Below, one piece after another: positions 6,015 to 14,247 of a stretch of DNA of 46,455 bases. The notes beneath the pieces were generated by a model, which was given only the letters and a program-made list of their open reading frames with translations, made no database searches and was not told where the DNA came from. Every line of letters begins with the position of its first letter. Position 1 is the stretch's first letter. This DNA comes from a virus, in IMG/VR virus record IMGVR_UViG_3300011420_000012, positions 1 through 46,455 of that record; one strand, 5' to 3'. Position numbers and translations under genes: made by a program.

Positions 6015-6502
6015 GCGATCAGTCCTCGCTCGAGCGGTTCCACGAGAAACACATGCGCGCCGAGTTCGGCCATGAGGTCGAGACGCTTCGACCACAGCGG
6101 CGCGTTCGGCGATCGATAAAGGTCGGCTGTGAGGTAATGCGTGGCGCCGTGTGTCCGATCCCGCAGGCGGTGTTCAATAATCCCCACGGCGACCCACGCA
6201 CATTCCATCCAGGCGGCTTCACTCGGACTCTCCCCGCGCACGACGCGCTCGCTGATCTGCATCAGCCGCTGATGGTTCACATCCGTGCCCGGATTCCAGC
6301 AAGAGAATTGCTGCGGCGCCAACACCACGCCCTTGTAGGTCTTCTCTGCAGCCCGATACCGTTTATGCCGCGCGAGGCGGTTTTTAATCACCCAGCCAAT
6401 GCCGACGAGCCCCTCAATGGGTTCGCTGCGGCCTTCGGCCCAGAGCGTCGCCGCAAGCGCCGCGTATTCCGTGAGCGCCGTTTTGATCTCAGCTTCGGTC
6501 AT
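6011..6502 (-). CDS. SleB-type cell wall hydrolase (endolysin candidate)
   Basis: 163 residues from the ATG at 6502; an upstream GTG at 6538 is a weaker alternative. The Hydrolase_2/SleB pattern is clear: LWAEGRSEPIEGLVGIGWV with the catalytic-type Glu23, IKNRL, then VVLAPQQFSCWN, and a C-terminal ATHYL followed by PLWSKRL. SleB-family enzymes cut the glycan backbone of peptidoglycan. There is no signal peptide, so release would need a holin, and small membrane proteins flank the gene. This is the best endolysin candidate. Confidence 0.9.
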   Translation of the reverse strand: MTEAEIKTALTEYAALAATLWAEGRSEPIEGLVGIGWVIKNRLARHKRYRAAEKTYKGVVLAPQQFSCWNPGTDVNHQRLMQISERVVRGESPSEAAWMECAWVAVGIIEHRLRDRTHGATHYLTADLYRSPNAPLWSKRLDLMAELGAHVFLVEPLERGLIA

Positions 6503-6559
6503 CAGCGTTGAGGCGAGTCCTGTTACCGGGGAGGGCACAGGACTCGCCGCTTCGTCGTG

Positions 6560-6766
6560 CTAGACCGTCGGGTCCGGGTTGTCCGGATCCGCCGCAATCC
6601 CTTCGAGCTTCGTCACAATCGCGTCGGCCTTGGCCTGCACCTCGGCGACGTCCGCATCGCTCATCCCGGTGCCAATCTTGGCCTTGAGGCGTTGAATGTC
6701 GGCGGCGATGTTGTCGGTCGCCGTGTCGATCTTCGCAAGTGCCGCTTTGAGTTCTGCTGAGGCCAT
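6560..6766 (-). CDS. Small coiled-coil protein
   Basis: 68 residues from ATG 6766, preceded by CAAGGAGCG at workable spacing. The chain is almost entirely heptad-rich helix (MASAELKAALAKIDTATDNI and after), ending in an acidic DPDNPDPTV. The same frame stays open up to an ATG at 6895 that overlaps the previous stop (TGATG). That would add 43 basic residues with much poorer composition, so the short form is preferred. Short coiled-coil proteins at this place in phage lysis regions have no defined function. Confidence 0.65.
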   Translation of the reverse strand: MASAELKAALAKIDTATDNIAADIQRLKAKIGTGMSDADVAEVQAKADAIVTKLEGIAADPDNPDPTV

Positions 6767-6894
6767 AAGAATCTTCGCTCCTTGTTGTTTGAGCTCGTGA
6801 ATGGATTTCAGGATCACGGTGAGCCGGACGTGACCACTGTCGCGCCGGAGACGACGCACAGGCATTGTCGACACGGGGCGGCGGATGGCCGCCA

Positions 6895-7074
6895 TCACCG
6901 TAAGACGTTCGGCACAGACCCGCCGAACGTGCGGATCAGGTAGAGAATGACGACGACCACCACGATGATCTGAATCGCCACTGTGAACATCGGATCCATC
7001 GGGATCTTGGTGGTAATGAGCCACACGAGAAAGCCGAGGAGCGCCAACGCCAACACGAGCACAATCAAGTCCAT
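6895..7074 (-). CDS. 59-residue two-helix membrane protein
   Basis: The ATG at 7074 follows GGAGGGTGAC. Two hydrophobic helices (LIVLVLALALLGFLVWLI and FTVAIQIIVVVVVILYLI) are joined by a short TTKIPMDPM linker. A GGSVPNVLR tail follows. This helix-linker-helix pattern ending in 'PNVL' is common among very small phage membrane proteins of unknown role. It is a holin or antiholin candidate by context. Confidence 0.75.
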   Translation of the reverse strand: MDLIVLVLALALLGFLVWLITTKIPMDPMFTVAIQIIVVVVVILYLIRTFGGSVPNVLR

Positions 7075-7094
7075 GTCACCCTCCACACCGAACG

Positions 7095-7418
7095 CTAGCG
7101 TGTCCCGGCGGTATCTCCGCCAATGCCGCCGCTGCGTTGGTGGTTCGTCCGACCAAAATAAAACCCTGTGACGAGATTCGCCACGCCGAACAGAAACACA
7201 ATCGCCGCGAGCTGCATATCGGCCGTGCCGAGCCACTTCCCAAAGACCGCCAACAGCGCCGACACCATCAGCGCGCCCCAAATTACCGACAAGGCGATCC
7301 GCATTTGGGTCGTTTCCCAAATGAGATTGATCGCACGCTGGCCCGCTGTCACCCGATCCTGTTCATCGGTCGTCGACGGCGGGAGCGGCGCCGCTGTTTC
7401 CGCCGTCATGGAGGTCAC
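7095..7418 (-). CDS. Two-helix membrane protein at the head of the lysis region
   Basis: 107 residues from a GTG at 7418, chosen because AAAAGGA lies nine bases upstream; the ATG at 7409 lacks one. A polar N-terminus of about 40 residues is followed by RIALSVIWGALMVSALLAVF and LAAIVFLFGVANLVTGFYFG, two predicted membrane helices. The tail is Gly-rich and polar. The layout (cytoplasmic N-terminus, hairpin, short tail) resembles class II holins. Other small membrane genes downstream compete for that role. Confidence 0.7.
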   Translation of the reverse strand: MTSMTAETAAPLPPSTTDEQDRVTAGQRAINLIWETTQMRIALSVIWGALMVSALLAVFGKWLGTADMQLAAIVFLFGVANLVTGFYFGRTNHQRSGGIGGDTAGTR

Positions 7419-7442
7419 GTCGTGGTATCCTTTTTGCCCTAT

Positions 7443-7565
7443 ATGCGTCCGTGGGTTCAGCGCCTGCTGAACGAGGTCGACATCTACGCCACGGCTCTAC
7501 TTGCCTGCTGTGGCCTGCTCTATCTGATCTGGGCTATTGCCCTGCCCCTGTTTGGCCTACGCTGA
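7443..7565 (+). CDS. Possible 40-residue antisense membrane peptide
   Basis: A plus-strand frame sits in the 115-base gap between two minus-strand genes and overlaps the last 32 bases of the 516-residue gene. It reads MRPWVQRLLNEVDIYATALL, then ACCGLLYLIWAIALPLFGLR, a convincing single membrane helix. There is no ribosome binding site or plus-strand promoter that I can see. It may be chance. It is listed because no minus-strand frame explains this stretch. Confidence 0.25.
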   Translation: MRPWVQRLLNEVDIYATALLACCGLLYLIWAIALPLFGLR

Positions 7566-9084
7566 GTTGCTTCATTACCGCATCCCCCAGCCGCGGAAAC
7601 TGCCGAAGGAGTTGCTGCGTCTGCTCCGCCGTGAGCGCCAGCCCTTGCCTGGAGATCGACCGCGGAGAGGCCAAACCGCGCGCAATCAGCCACGCGGTCG
7701 CGCCATTCCGTAGCTTGTCGTCGAGCCCACTGCCCGGCTGCAACATCGCGCCGACGACGGCCGCCGCGCCGCTGATGCCTTCGGCCGCGAGCGGCAACCG
7801 CCGTAATTCCGCCTGTCGAATCGCGCGGGTCGCCCCGATGAGGCTTTGCGTCTGCGCTTCCGACGCCGCGATCCCTTTGATGGTCTCCAAGGCGTCTTTC
7901 GCGCCAGAGGCCACCGCTTCGTTGAACCGTGCGCCGAGCGCCTGATCCGCAGAGACCCCACCGCCCGCCTGCTGCGCTTTGAAGACGGGCTTCGCGATCG
8001 TCTGCGCCGCGCGTTTCATGTCCTTCACGGCTTGGGGCGTCATCGCCGCGCCGTGCTCGTCGAGGTACGTCAGCACCATCGTGGAGAGACGCTTCAGATC
8101 GGGGCCGCTAATCGGCTGATCCTTCACCGATGCGGCGAGGTCACTGATCTGCTTCGCGGCCATCTGCTGCGGCTCAAAAGTGGTCCCGGCTTCGCCCGCC
8201 TCTTTCAGCAGATTGCGCGTCGTCGCGCCGGATTTCTGGAGCAGGGCTTTCGCTTGCTGACTACCTGACTTCGCGCCAGGCAATGGCACAAGGCCGCGCC
8301 CAACAGGAAGCCGGTTCTTGACGATCGTCTCCATCACGTTCGGAAATTCCTTCACCAGCCCGATCGGCGGACGCACCGCGTTCTCGATCAGGGACCGCCC
8401 TGCCGCACTGGCCCCGCGCATCAACCCTTGGCCGCCGAGTTCATACACCGCTTGGAGGCCGCCTTCTTTCGCAAGGTCCGTCGCCGCATCCATCGCGGTC
8501 CCCGGTGGTTCGACACCGCGTAATTTCTGAATGAGCTGTCGAAGGGATTCGCCTGTGATGCCGCCCAGCCCCGCACCAGCCACCGCCCCAGGCACGCCCC
8601 CTACGCCAAACCCGCCCACGGTGCCCCCGATGCCGCCAATCACCCCGCCCGCCGCGCCGCCGAGCGTCGGTAAGAGCCCTACGAGACGCCCGATCTTCGA
8701 GGTATCACCGATAACTTCGGTCTTGAAATTCGGTTCTTCCGGCACCGGCGTCCAGCCTGCCGGTGACTCACTCGCATCCGCAAACGGGGACTGTCCGGCC
8801 TTGAGACGTGGCCGCGCGTAGTCGACCGCCTTCTGAATAATGGCTGGCGGAATCTTTGTCGGATCGCTGATGTCGTTCGAGAGCAGCCACTGCTTCTCTT
8901 GTGGTGTCAGCGTCGGCACGAGCGTCGGAATTTCGACTTCTCTACCGTCGATGTTCACGCCAATGGAAATTTCAGAGGACACCGACCCGTCTGGGCGCGG
9001 CAAGGCTCCGAGGAACCCGGCGCCCTTCTTGGAACCATCTGCCCGTGTGCCGTAGTCCGCGACAGGCGTCCACCCTTGCGGCAT
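7534..9084 (-). CDS. Internal virion / ejection-type protein with glycine-zipper segment
   Basis: 516 residues. Residues 35-95 hold a conserved phage segment (EISIGVNIDGREVEIPTLVP, then KAVDYARPRL and SPFA) found at the N-terminus of long phage structural proteins. Residues 130-185 are extremely Gly/Ala-rich (GGAAGGVIGGIGGTVGGF), a glycine-zipper membrane-inserting type. The rest is mostly helical. It is the last of four large overlapping genes after the tail genes, the usual place of DNA-ejection proteins in podoviruses. Insertion into the host envelope during DNA delivery is inferred. Confidence 0.75.
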   Translation of the reverse strand: MPQGWTPVADYGTRADGSKKGAGFLGALPRPDGSVSSEISIGVNIDGREVEIPTLVPTLTPQEKQWLLSNDISDPTKIPPAIIQKAVDYARPRLKAGQSPFADASESPAGWTPVPEEPNFKTEVIGDTSKIGRLVGLLPTLGGAAGGVIGGIGGTVGGFGVGGVPGAVAGAGLGGITGESLRQLIQKLRGVEPPGTAMDAATDLAKEGGLQAVYELGGQGLMRGASAAGRSLIENAVRPPIGLVKEFPNVMETIVKNRLPVGRGLVPLPGAKSGSQQAKALLQKSGATTRNLLKEAGEAGTTFEPQQMAAKQISDLAASVKDQPISGPDLKRLSTMVLTYLDEHGAAMTPQAVKDMKRAAQTIAKPVFKAQQAGGGVSADQALGARFNEAVASGAKDALETIKGIAASEAQTQSLIGATRAIRQAELRRLPLAAEGISGAAAVVGAMLQPGSGLDDKLRNGATAWLIARGLASPRSISRQGLALTAEQTQQLLRQFPRLGDAVMKQLSVGQTGAGQ

Positions 9085-10418
9085 CAGGGTTCCACCGTCC
9101 AGCCCGCCGGTAAGGGGGTGCCTGGGGCCGCTTCGTGGAGGGTCCCTTGTGGATCACGCGCGCGAATCTTTTGGCCAGTCGACGGCGCGCTCGTGGACTC
9201 TGGCGTGCCGCCGAGCAGCACATCGTCAAAGACCGTTGCCGGATCAAGTTGGTATTTCTTGGTTTGCGCCTCAATCCGCCGCCGCTGGCCTTGCGTGTGC
9301 GCTTTCATCGACGCGGAGAACTGCTTCGCGGTGTCGACCATCCCGGCCATCTCGCGATCTGTCAGCGTCGTGCCGCCTTGGGCGAGACGGGTCGTATAAC
9401 CCTCAAGCCGATTCAGGAGCGACTGCCCTTCCGTGGTCCGCGCGTATTCCGATTCGCGCACGACGGAGGTCGGATCGAGAATCTTCTGGAACGTCACGAG
9501 CACGGCCTGCGATCCGCCGTTCTTGTCGCCTTGCCGGAACCGGGTGAGACCGGTCGTCATGAGACCGAGCTGGCGATCCACTTCACGGGTCGCTTTCGTC
9601 GCATCGGTCCAGGCGCGTGCGAGCCGCTCACTCATGCCGAACTCTTGGGCGGCGGTCGGTCCCCCAGCACCCGGCAGCGGCGCATCCAAGCGCCGTTGGG
9701 CGGAGTCGATTTGTAACTGCTTCAGCGTCTTGTTCATGTCCGCCAGATCGGGATCCGCGGTGAGCGTTTTGCCTTCCTTTTTATAGGCGGCTTCGTCGGC
9801 TCCGGTAGCCGTCTCGAGGGTCTTGCCGCGGTCCTTCAGCCAGCGCCCAAAACTCTGTTCATAGTCGCTGGGCTTCTCGAGCGGGAGCGGTTTCTTGGGC
9901 TGCGCGATCGGCTGCCCGGTCGGACTCACCGGCCGCCGCCTGGTCAGATTGAGCGCCGTGCCGATCGGCACCGAGGCGCCCGTCTTCGTCTCAATCGATC
10001 CGCCCGCCTGCGCGAGTTCATCGAGGTTGTAGCCCGCCTTCTCTAGGGCATCCAGTTGGTCTGACAGTTCCTTCGTCTGCCGCGCCGCCTGCTTGCTCTC
10101 GGGAAAGGTCAGGTGTCCGAAGTCCTGCGGGTTCATCCCGAACGTCTCGACGCCGGTCTGTGTCGCCAGTTCTTTTAGCTGCTCGAACATGACGGGATCG
10201 TCGAGGCTCAGGAGTTTTTCGGCCACGCGCAAGCGATATTCCCCGCTGGCTTCGCGCTTCTTCGCGGCCTCCGCGGCTTTCCGCTCGCGCGCCTGTTGGG
10301 CGAGTTGCGACCCTCGCGTATAGCCCGACAGAAACGCCCCATGACTCGGCCCGCCGCTGGCAAGCGTCCCCACGACCGGGGCGGTCATTTTGAGCAACGC
10401 TTTCCAGTCAATCGCCAT
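9084..10418 (-). CDS. Large helical internal virion protein
   Basis: 444 residues from ATG 10418, overlapping the previous stop by two bases. The first 30 residues are mildly hydrophobic (ALLKMTAPVVGTLASGG). The rest is charged, helical and Gln/Lys-rich (QLAQQARERKAAEAAKKREA), with coiled-coil-like regions around residues 55-75 and 225-255. It starts and ends within neighbouring genes, so the block 7534-12744 is translated as a unit. There is no enzymatic motif. A virion-internal or ejection role is inferred from place and composition. Confidence 0.7.
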   Translation of the reverse strand: MAIDWKALLKMTAPVVGTLASGGPSHGAFLSGYTRGSQLAQQARERKAAEAAKKREASGEYRLRVAEKLLSLDDPVMFEQLKELATQTGVETFGMNPQDFGHLTFPESKQAARQTKELSDQLDALEKAGYNLDELAQAGGSIETKTGASVPIGTALNLTRRRPVSPTGQPIAQPKKPLPLEKPSDYEQSFGRWLKDRGKTLETATGADEAAYKKEGKTLTADPDLADMNKTLKQLQIDSAQRRLDAPLPGAGGPTAAQEFGMSERLARAWTDATKATREVDRQLGLMTTGLTRFRQGDKNGGSQAVLVTFQKILDPTSVVRESEYARTTEGQSLLNRLEGYTTRLAQGGTTLTDREMAGMVDTAKQFSASMKAHTQGQRRRIEAQTKKYQLDPATVFDDVLLGGTPESTSAPSTGQKIRARDPQGTLHEAAPGTPLPAGWTVEP

Positions 10419-11899
10419 TAGAGGTTCTCTAACAGGTTGCCGAGAAACGCGCCCCAGGCATCCGCGTTTTGCTGATCCGTTTGTTGCCCGTAGACCTGCT
10501 GCTGCCACGCCTGTTGACTGGCGAACTGCGATTGCTGATTCTCTAATTGCAAGAGATTCATCAACGTCGCCATCAGCTGACTCTGATCCTGGCTGCCCTG
10601 CCCAGACGCATCGAGCATAAGGTTCAACCGTCGTTCATCCAGCGCCGGAAGCAAGCCCGCGGTCGAGACGAGTTGCTGGCCGCGTTGATCGTCTTCCGCC
10701 CGCTGCTGCCCGGAGAGCGAGGTCAGGTTCGAAAGAATCTGCAGCTGTTGGTCTTTGCGCCGCTGTTTTTCGTCGATCGCTTGGAGCGCGGTGTCGTTCG
10801 CCGCGCCCGCCACCGCTTTCTGATAGCCCTGATCAATCGACCCGTAGGCTTGATCCTGAAACAGCCCCGAACTCGGCGTGATCCCGCGCGCCCCAAGGCG
10901 TTCAATCGCGGACTGCCGCTGCGTATCACGGGCTTGTGTGAGCGGTTCCAGATAGTGCGCCCGCATCGCCGCGTCTTCTCCGGCCGTGTAGGGCGCCCCG
11001 CCCAAATCCTCCACCCGTGTCAACGCCAGCAGTTGCAGCAACGAACTCATCGGATCAGTCACCGGCTGCCGCAACTGCTGCAAACGGGAGAGGATTTCGT
11101 TGACGTACAGATCGGTATTCGGGCTCGCCTCATAGCCGGTGCCGACGGCTGTGGTGGCAGAGGGGTCGGTACGGGAATCGGACCACGACGCCGCGGGACT
11201 GGCCGCCCCAGTGGGTCCTGTGGTCGCTCCGCCGATACGGTACCCCGTCAGTGGATCGAAGCCGCCATTCATCTGCGCCCGTTGCTCCGGCGAGCCGGGC
11301 CGCGGATCCCCAGGGCTCGCTTTCAGAAACGCAGTGAGGGCGGCCGAGTACGGCGTGCCGGCGGCGGCGGCACGGTCCCACGGATCGCCGGGCCGGGGAT
11401 CATTCGGACCGTTTCCAAGTTGCGTCCACTGCACGCGCTGATTCGGCCCACCGAAATCGAAATACAGATCGAACACCGTGCCGTCCGGGGCCTTGATCGC
11501 ATCGTCCCCTTGCGCCGTCCAGCCTTGGAAGAGCGGATCGCGGAGGACATCCCCGATCTTGCCGCCGCCCGCGAGAATCGACCCCGCGCGATACTTGATG
11601 GTGTTCCAATCCGGGTTCGCCCACTTCGCCGCATCAAACCCGAGCGGCGCCGTCGCCGTGCGCGCATCGGTGATCTGGCGGGTCTGCTGCACGGGGAGAC
11701 CGCCGCCAAAATCGGTCGGCGCGATCGGCGCCGGTGGCAGCGACCCCCCGCCCGTGATCCCGCCGCGATTGAGGTAATTAAAGTCCGGCCGCTGATCGAT
11801 CAGTTGCCCGTCCGAGGGCGCGGGGGTCGTCGGCTCCGTGGGCAGGGTCGGCACCAGCGGATCCGTCGGCTTTTTCTGCCAGGGATACCGGAGCAGCAT
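10418..11899 (-). CDS. Large Gln-rich internal virion protein
   Basis: 493 residues. The first 110 residues are Pro/Thr/Gly-rich and probably disordered (TLPTEPTTPAPSDGQ). A central globular part follows. The C-terminal 180 residues are helical with Gln-rich runs (QLENQQSQFASQQAWQQQ). It overlaps the following gene by two bases and the preceding one by one. It fits the group of ejection-type proteins; no catalytic motif was found. Confidence 0.7.
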   Translation of the reverse strand: MLLRYPWQKKPTDPLVPTLPTEPTTPAPSDGQLIDQRPDFNYLNRGGITGGGSLPPAPIAPTDFGGGLPVQQTRQITDARTATAPLGFDAAKWANPDWNTIKYRAGSILAGGGKIGDVLRDPLFQGWTAQGDDAIKAPDGTVFDLYFDFGGPNQRVQWTQLGNGPNDPRPGDPWDRAAAAGTPYSAALTAFLKASPGDPRPGSPEQRAQMNGGFDPLTGYRIGGATTGPTGAASPAASWSDSRTDPSATTAVGTGYEASPNTDLYVNEILSRLQQLRQPVTDPMSSLLQLLALTRVEDLGGAPYTAGEDAAMRAHYLEPLTQARDTQRQSAIERLGARGITPSSGLFQDQAYGSIDQGYQKAVAGAANDTALQAIDEKQRRKDQQLQILSNLTSLSGQQRAEDDQRGQQLVSTAGLLPALDERRLNLMLDASGQGSQDQSQLMATLMNLLQLENQQSQFASQQAWQQQVYGQQTDQQNADAWGAFLGNLLENL

Positions 11900-12744
11900 T
11901 AGCGTCCTCGACTCTGCAAGAGTTGCTGAATCATCGCGCTCACGGCGGGATTCATCGCCTGTTGAGGCCGTGGGGCGTGCGCGATCTGACTCGCCTGCTG
12001 CACCCGCGGCGCATTCGCGGACGGGCCCATGCGACTGGCGAGTTGAATCGCGGCGTCTTGCAAGGGTCCGGTGCGCTCGAGCCGCTGGCGACTCAAGGCC
12101 ATGAGCTGACTGAGCTCATCGTTCAGCGGCCCACTGCCCGGCGCGCCCATACCACCACTGCCACCAGGCAGCGGCGGCATCGACGACCCGCGCGATCGGG
12201 TCGCCGCAAACGCGCCCAGCGGTAGCCCCACCTTCAGCAGTTGCTTGATCGCGTCGGACACGCCGCTCCCGCCCCCAGCCAATCCCGCGGCGGTACCCGC
12301 CCCGGCGGCCCCGGCGGCGATCCCGGCCGCTGTACTGCCCGCCGCGGTACCAGCCCCGGCGCCCAGACTCGCCGCGCCCGCGCCTGTGGCCCCGACGCCA
12401 CTGCCCGCCGCCGCGCTGCCGCCTCCAGCCGCCGCCCCAGCCGGCAACAGGAAGCCCGCGCCGACCATCCCTCCCGCCGCTAACATGATCAGGTTGGGGT
12501 GCCGCTCCGCAAACGATTTGTGCTCCAGTTGGCCGTTGACGTTCAGCGCATAGTCGGGCGGAATCGTGATCCCGCTCCGCGACAACTCTTGCGTGATCTG
12601 CGCGCTGAGCTGCGCGCCCGCCCCACTCGCCCGCGGCATCCCAGTGGCGACCGTCTGTGTCCACTCCTGCCCCAGTTGTCGAATGCGCGGATTCGCATCG
12701 AGGGCGGCTTGCAGTTGCGCGAGGGCCTGAGGGGAGGTGGCCAT
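11899..12744 (-). CDS. Ala/Gly-rich virion protein
   Basis: 281 residues from ATG 12744 (overlapping the previous TAA by one base). A helical start (QALAQLQAALDANPRIRQLG) leads to a segment with LIMLAAGGMVGAGFLLPAG and then about 70 residues of nearly pure Ala/Gly/Thr/Ser. This may form a membrane-active glycine zipper. The C-terminus is helical and Gln-rich. It is the first of four ejection-type proteins. The low-complexity DNA here (GCC/GGC runs) is protein-coding and not a DNA repeat array. Confidence 0.7.
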   Translation of the reverse strand: MATSPQALAQLQAALDANPRIRQLGQEWTQTVATGMPRASGAGAQLSAQITQELSRSGITIPPDYALNVNGQLEHKSFAERHPNLIMLAAGGMVGAGFLLPAGAAAGGGSAAAGSGVGATGAGAASLGAGAGTAAGSTAAGIAAGAAGAGTAAGLAGGGSGVSDAIKQLLKVGLPLGAFAATRSRGSSMPPLPGGSGGMGAPGSGPLNDELSQLMALSRQRLERTGPLQDAAIQLASRMGPSANAPRVQQASQIAHAPRPQQAMNPAVSAMIQQLLQSRGR

Positions 12745-13097
12745 TAGCCTTCCACGTACACGGTCAGCGGCGCGTTCGTCGCGCTGCTCGAGAGATAGAT
12801 CCGTTTGTCGTCGGCGGCGCGTTCCACCGTCAGCGGCACGATCTGCGCGCCGATGGTATCGAGCGGCAGACACGGTACCAGTAAGTACGGCGTTCGCCCG
12901 AACCCATGACTGATCGCAAACTGGGCATTCGCGCTCGCGGGCGTCGTGGCGGTGAAAAATCCCGCGCCGAAGTTCTCGCAGGGATCCGCCACATTGCCGG
13001 TTGGATGCCCGAAGCGCAGATCCTTCAACACCGCGCGGAAGATGCGCAGGAACGCCGGCCGCACGGCCGCCGGCAAGCTATTGACTTCCCGTTCCAC
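12744..13097 (-). CDS. Small virion-associated hypothetical protein
   Basis: 117 residues from a GTG at 13097, with no obvious ribosome site. The first third is helical (AVRPAFLRIFRAVLKDLRFG). The remainder looks like a beta-sandwich with ISHGFGRTPYLLVPCLPLD and a DDKRIYLSSSATNAPLTVYV end, a pattern seen in small phage tail or fibre-associated domains. It lies between the fibre gene and the internal virion proteins and is probably structural. Confidence 0.65.
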   Translation of the reverse strand: MEREVNSLPAAVRPAFLRIFRAVLKDLRFGHPTGNVADPCENFGAGFFTATTPASANAQFAISHGFGRTPYLLVPCLPLDTIGAQIVPLTVERAADDKRIYLSSSATNAPLTVYVEG

Positions 13098-13115
13098 GTA
13101 GCCAAGACTCGCCGT

Positions 13116-13298
13116 TTAGCTACCCTCCGACGTCGTCGCCTGCGAGGCGATGAGCAGTTCCGTCAGGACGGCGATCATCCCGTCGATCCGGGCCAGCTCG
13201 ATCGTGGCGCGATCGGCGGCTTCGAACGCCCGGTGCCGCAGATCGGTGACGCGCACCTGTTCCGCGCCGGCGACGTCGAGTCGTTCCTGAAGGGTCAT
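13116..13298 (-). CDS. 60-residue helical protein
   Basis: The ATG at 13298 overlaps the stop of the fibre gene by one base. The protein is a single helical run (LQERLDVAGAEQVRVTDLRH, then AFEAADRATIELARIDGMIA) with a hydrophobic end, so a short coiled coil is likely. Its place next to the fibre gene suggests a fibre- or tail-associated small protein. No family was recognised. Confidence 0.65.
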   Translation of the reverse strand: MTLQERLDVAGAEQVRVTDLRHRAFEAADRATIELARIDGMIAVLTELLIASQATTSEGS

Positions 13299-14245
13299 CA
13301 AATCACCTCGTACATGATGTCAATCTGAAAGGCCGCATTCACGGTGGTTTTCGAGGCGTACGTCACCGTGGCGCGGTTATTCGTGATGTCGGCCGTCACG
13401 AGACCGAAGGTCAAGGCCGACACTTGACTGCGGAGGATGCCGTTTAATTCATCCGTCGCGGCAAAGTCCGACGCCACCGGGAGGCTGAAGTCGATGGTCG
13501 TCGCCGTATCGCCCGCGGCGGTGGCATCAATCTCAACGACACAAGAGGCCATGATCGTGTTGCCGACGCGGATGTAGCGCCCGGTGTGAGGCGTCGAGGC
13601 CGCGACGTTCGCCCCGTTGGTGAGCGTGGGGGTCCAGTCGCCGGTCGCAAGGCCGGTGTTGTTCGTGATCGCGGGGATGCTCACCGTTCCGCCGAACGTC
13701 GCCGCCTGGGCCGCGCTGAGCGAGAGCGCGCTGATGCCGCCCCCCGTCGTCAGGCTAAGGGGCCCCGACGCGTGGGAGGCACTGATGACGATCCCGGCCG
13801 CGCCCGTCCCAATGAGCAGTGTGGTGCCCGCTGAGCCGACGACTCCCGACCCGTAGACGTAGACGCCACCAGACGCGGCATCCGAGGTCGCAAGGAGCAC
13901 CGCGCGCGCGGCGGCGCCAGCGGAGCCATTCGCGACCGTCAGAATGTTGTCGCCGTTGCCAGTGGCGCTGAACTGATGCGGGCCGAACCCCGTCACGGTC
14001 AGCAGCCCGCCGATGGTGGCGTTGCGACTCAGAAAGAGATCGCGCGGGCGCGTCGCGCCGGACTTCCCGATGTCGTACGTCGCATCGACAAACTTCAGAT
14101 CATGCGCGAGTCCCGTGCCACCGACGAGCGCGGCTTCCAGCGCGGCGACTTCCTCTTGCAGGTCGTTGACATGCGCGGGCTGAATCGTGTCCCCCGCGAG
14201 ACGCGTGGTGAAGCTTTTGACGGAGGCTGGATAACTGGCCGCCAT
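13298..14245 (-). CDS. Tail fibre / spike-type protein
   Basis: 315 residues from ATG 14245. The N-terminal 45 residues (KSFTTRLAGDTIQPAHVNDL, then EEVAALEAAL) form the short coiled-coil head seen in many phage fibre proteins. DIGKSGATRPRDLFLSRNAT begins a repeated beta-structure like that used in phage fibre shafts. The C-terminus has a beta-sandwich-like domain beginning GDWTPTLTNGANV with HTGRYIRVGNTI, known from fibre tips. There is no chaperone-type C-terminal peptidase. It follows the tail nozzle gene by two bases and most likely binds the host. Confidence 0.8.
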   Translation of the reverse strand: MAASYPASVKSFTTRLAGDTIQPAHVNDLQEEVAALEAALVGGTGLAHDLKFVDATYDIGKSGATRPRDLFLSRNATIGGLLTVTGFGPHQFSATGNGDNILTVANGSAGAAARAVLLATSDAASGGVYVYGSGVVGSAGTTLLIGTGAAGIVISASHASGPLSLTTGGGISALSLSAAQAATFGGTVSIPAITNNTGLATGDWTPTLTNGANVAASTPHTGRYIRVGNTIMASCVVEIDATAAGDTATTIDFSLPVASDFAATDELNGILRSQVSALTFGLVTADITNNRATVTYASKTTVNAAFQIDIMYEVI

Positions 14246-14247
14246 CG

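Noticed and set aside
10547-11902. Long plus-strand open frame (451 codons) opposite an internal virion gene
   Set aside because: Shadow frame; composition is Arg-rich and no domain can be seen.
12250-12470. GCC/GGC-rich low-complexity DNA considered as a repeat element
   Set aside because: It encodes the Ala/Gly segment of the 281-residue virion protein on the minus strand.
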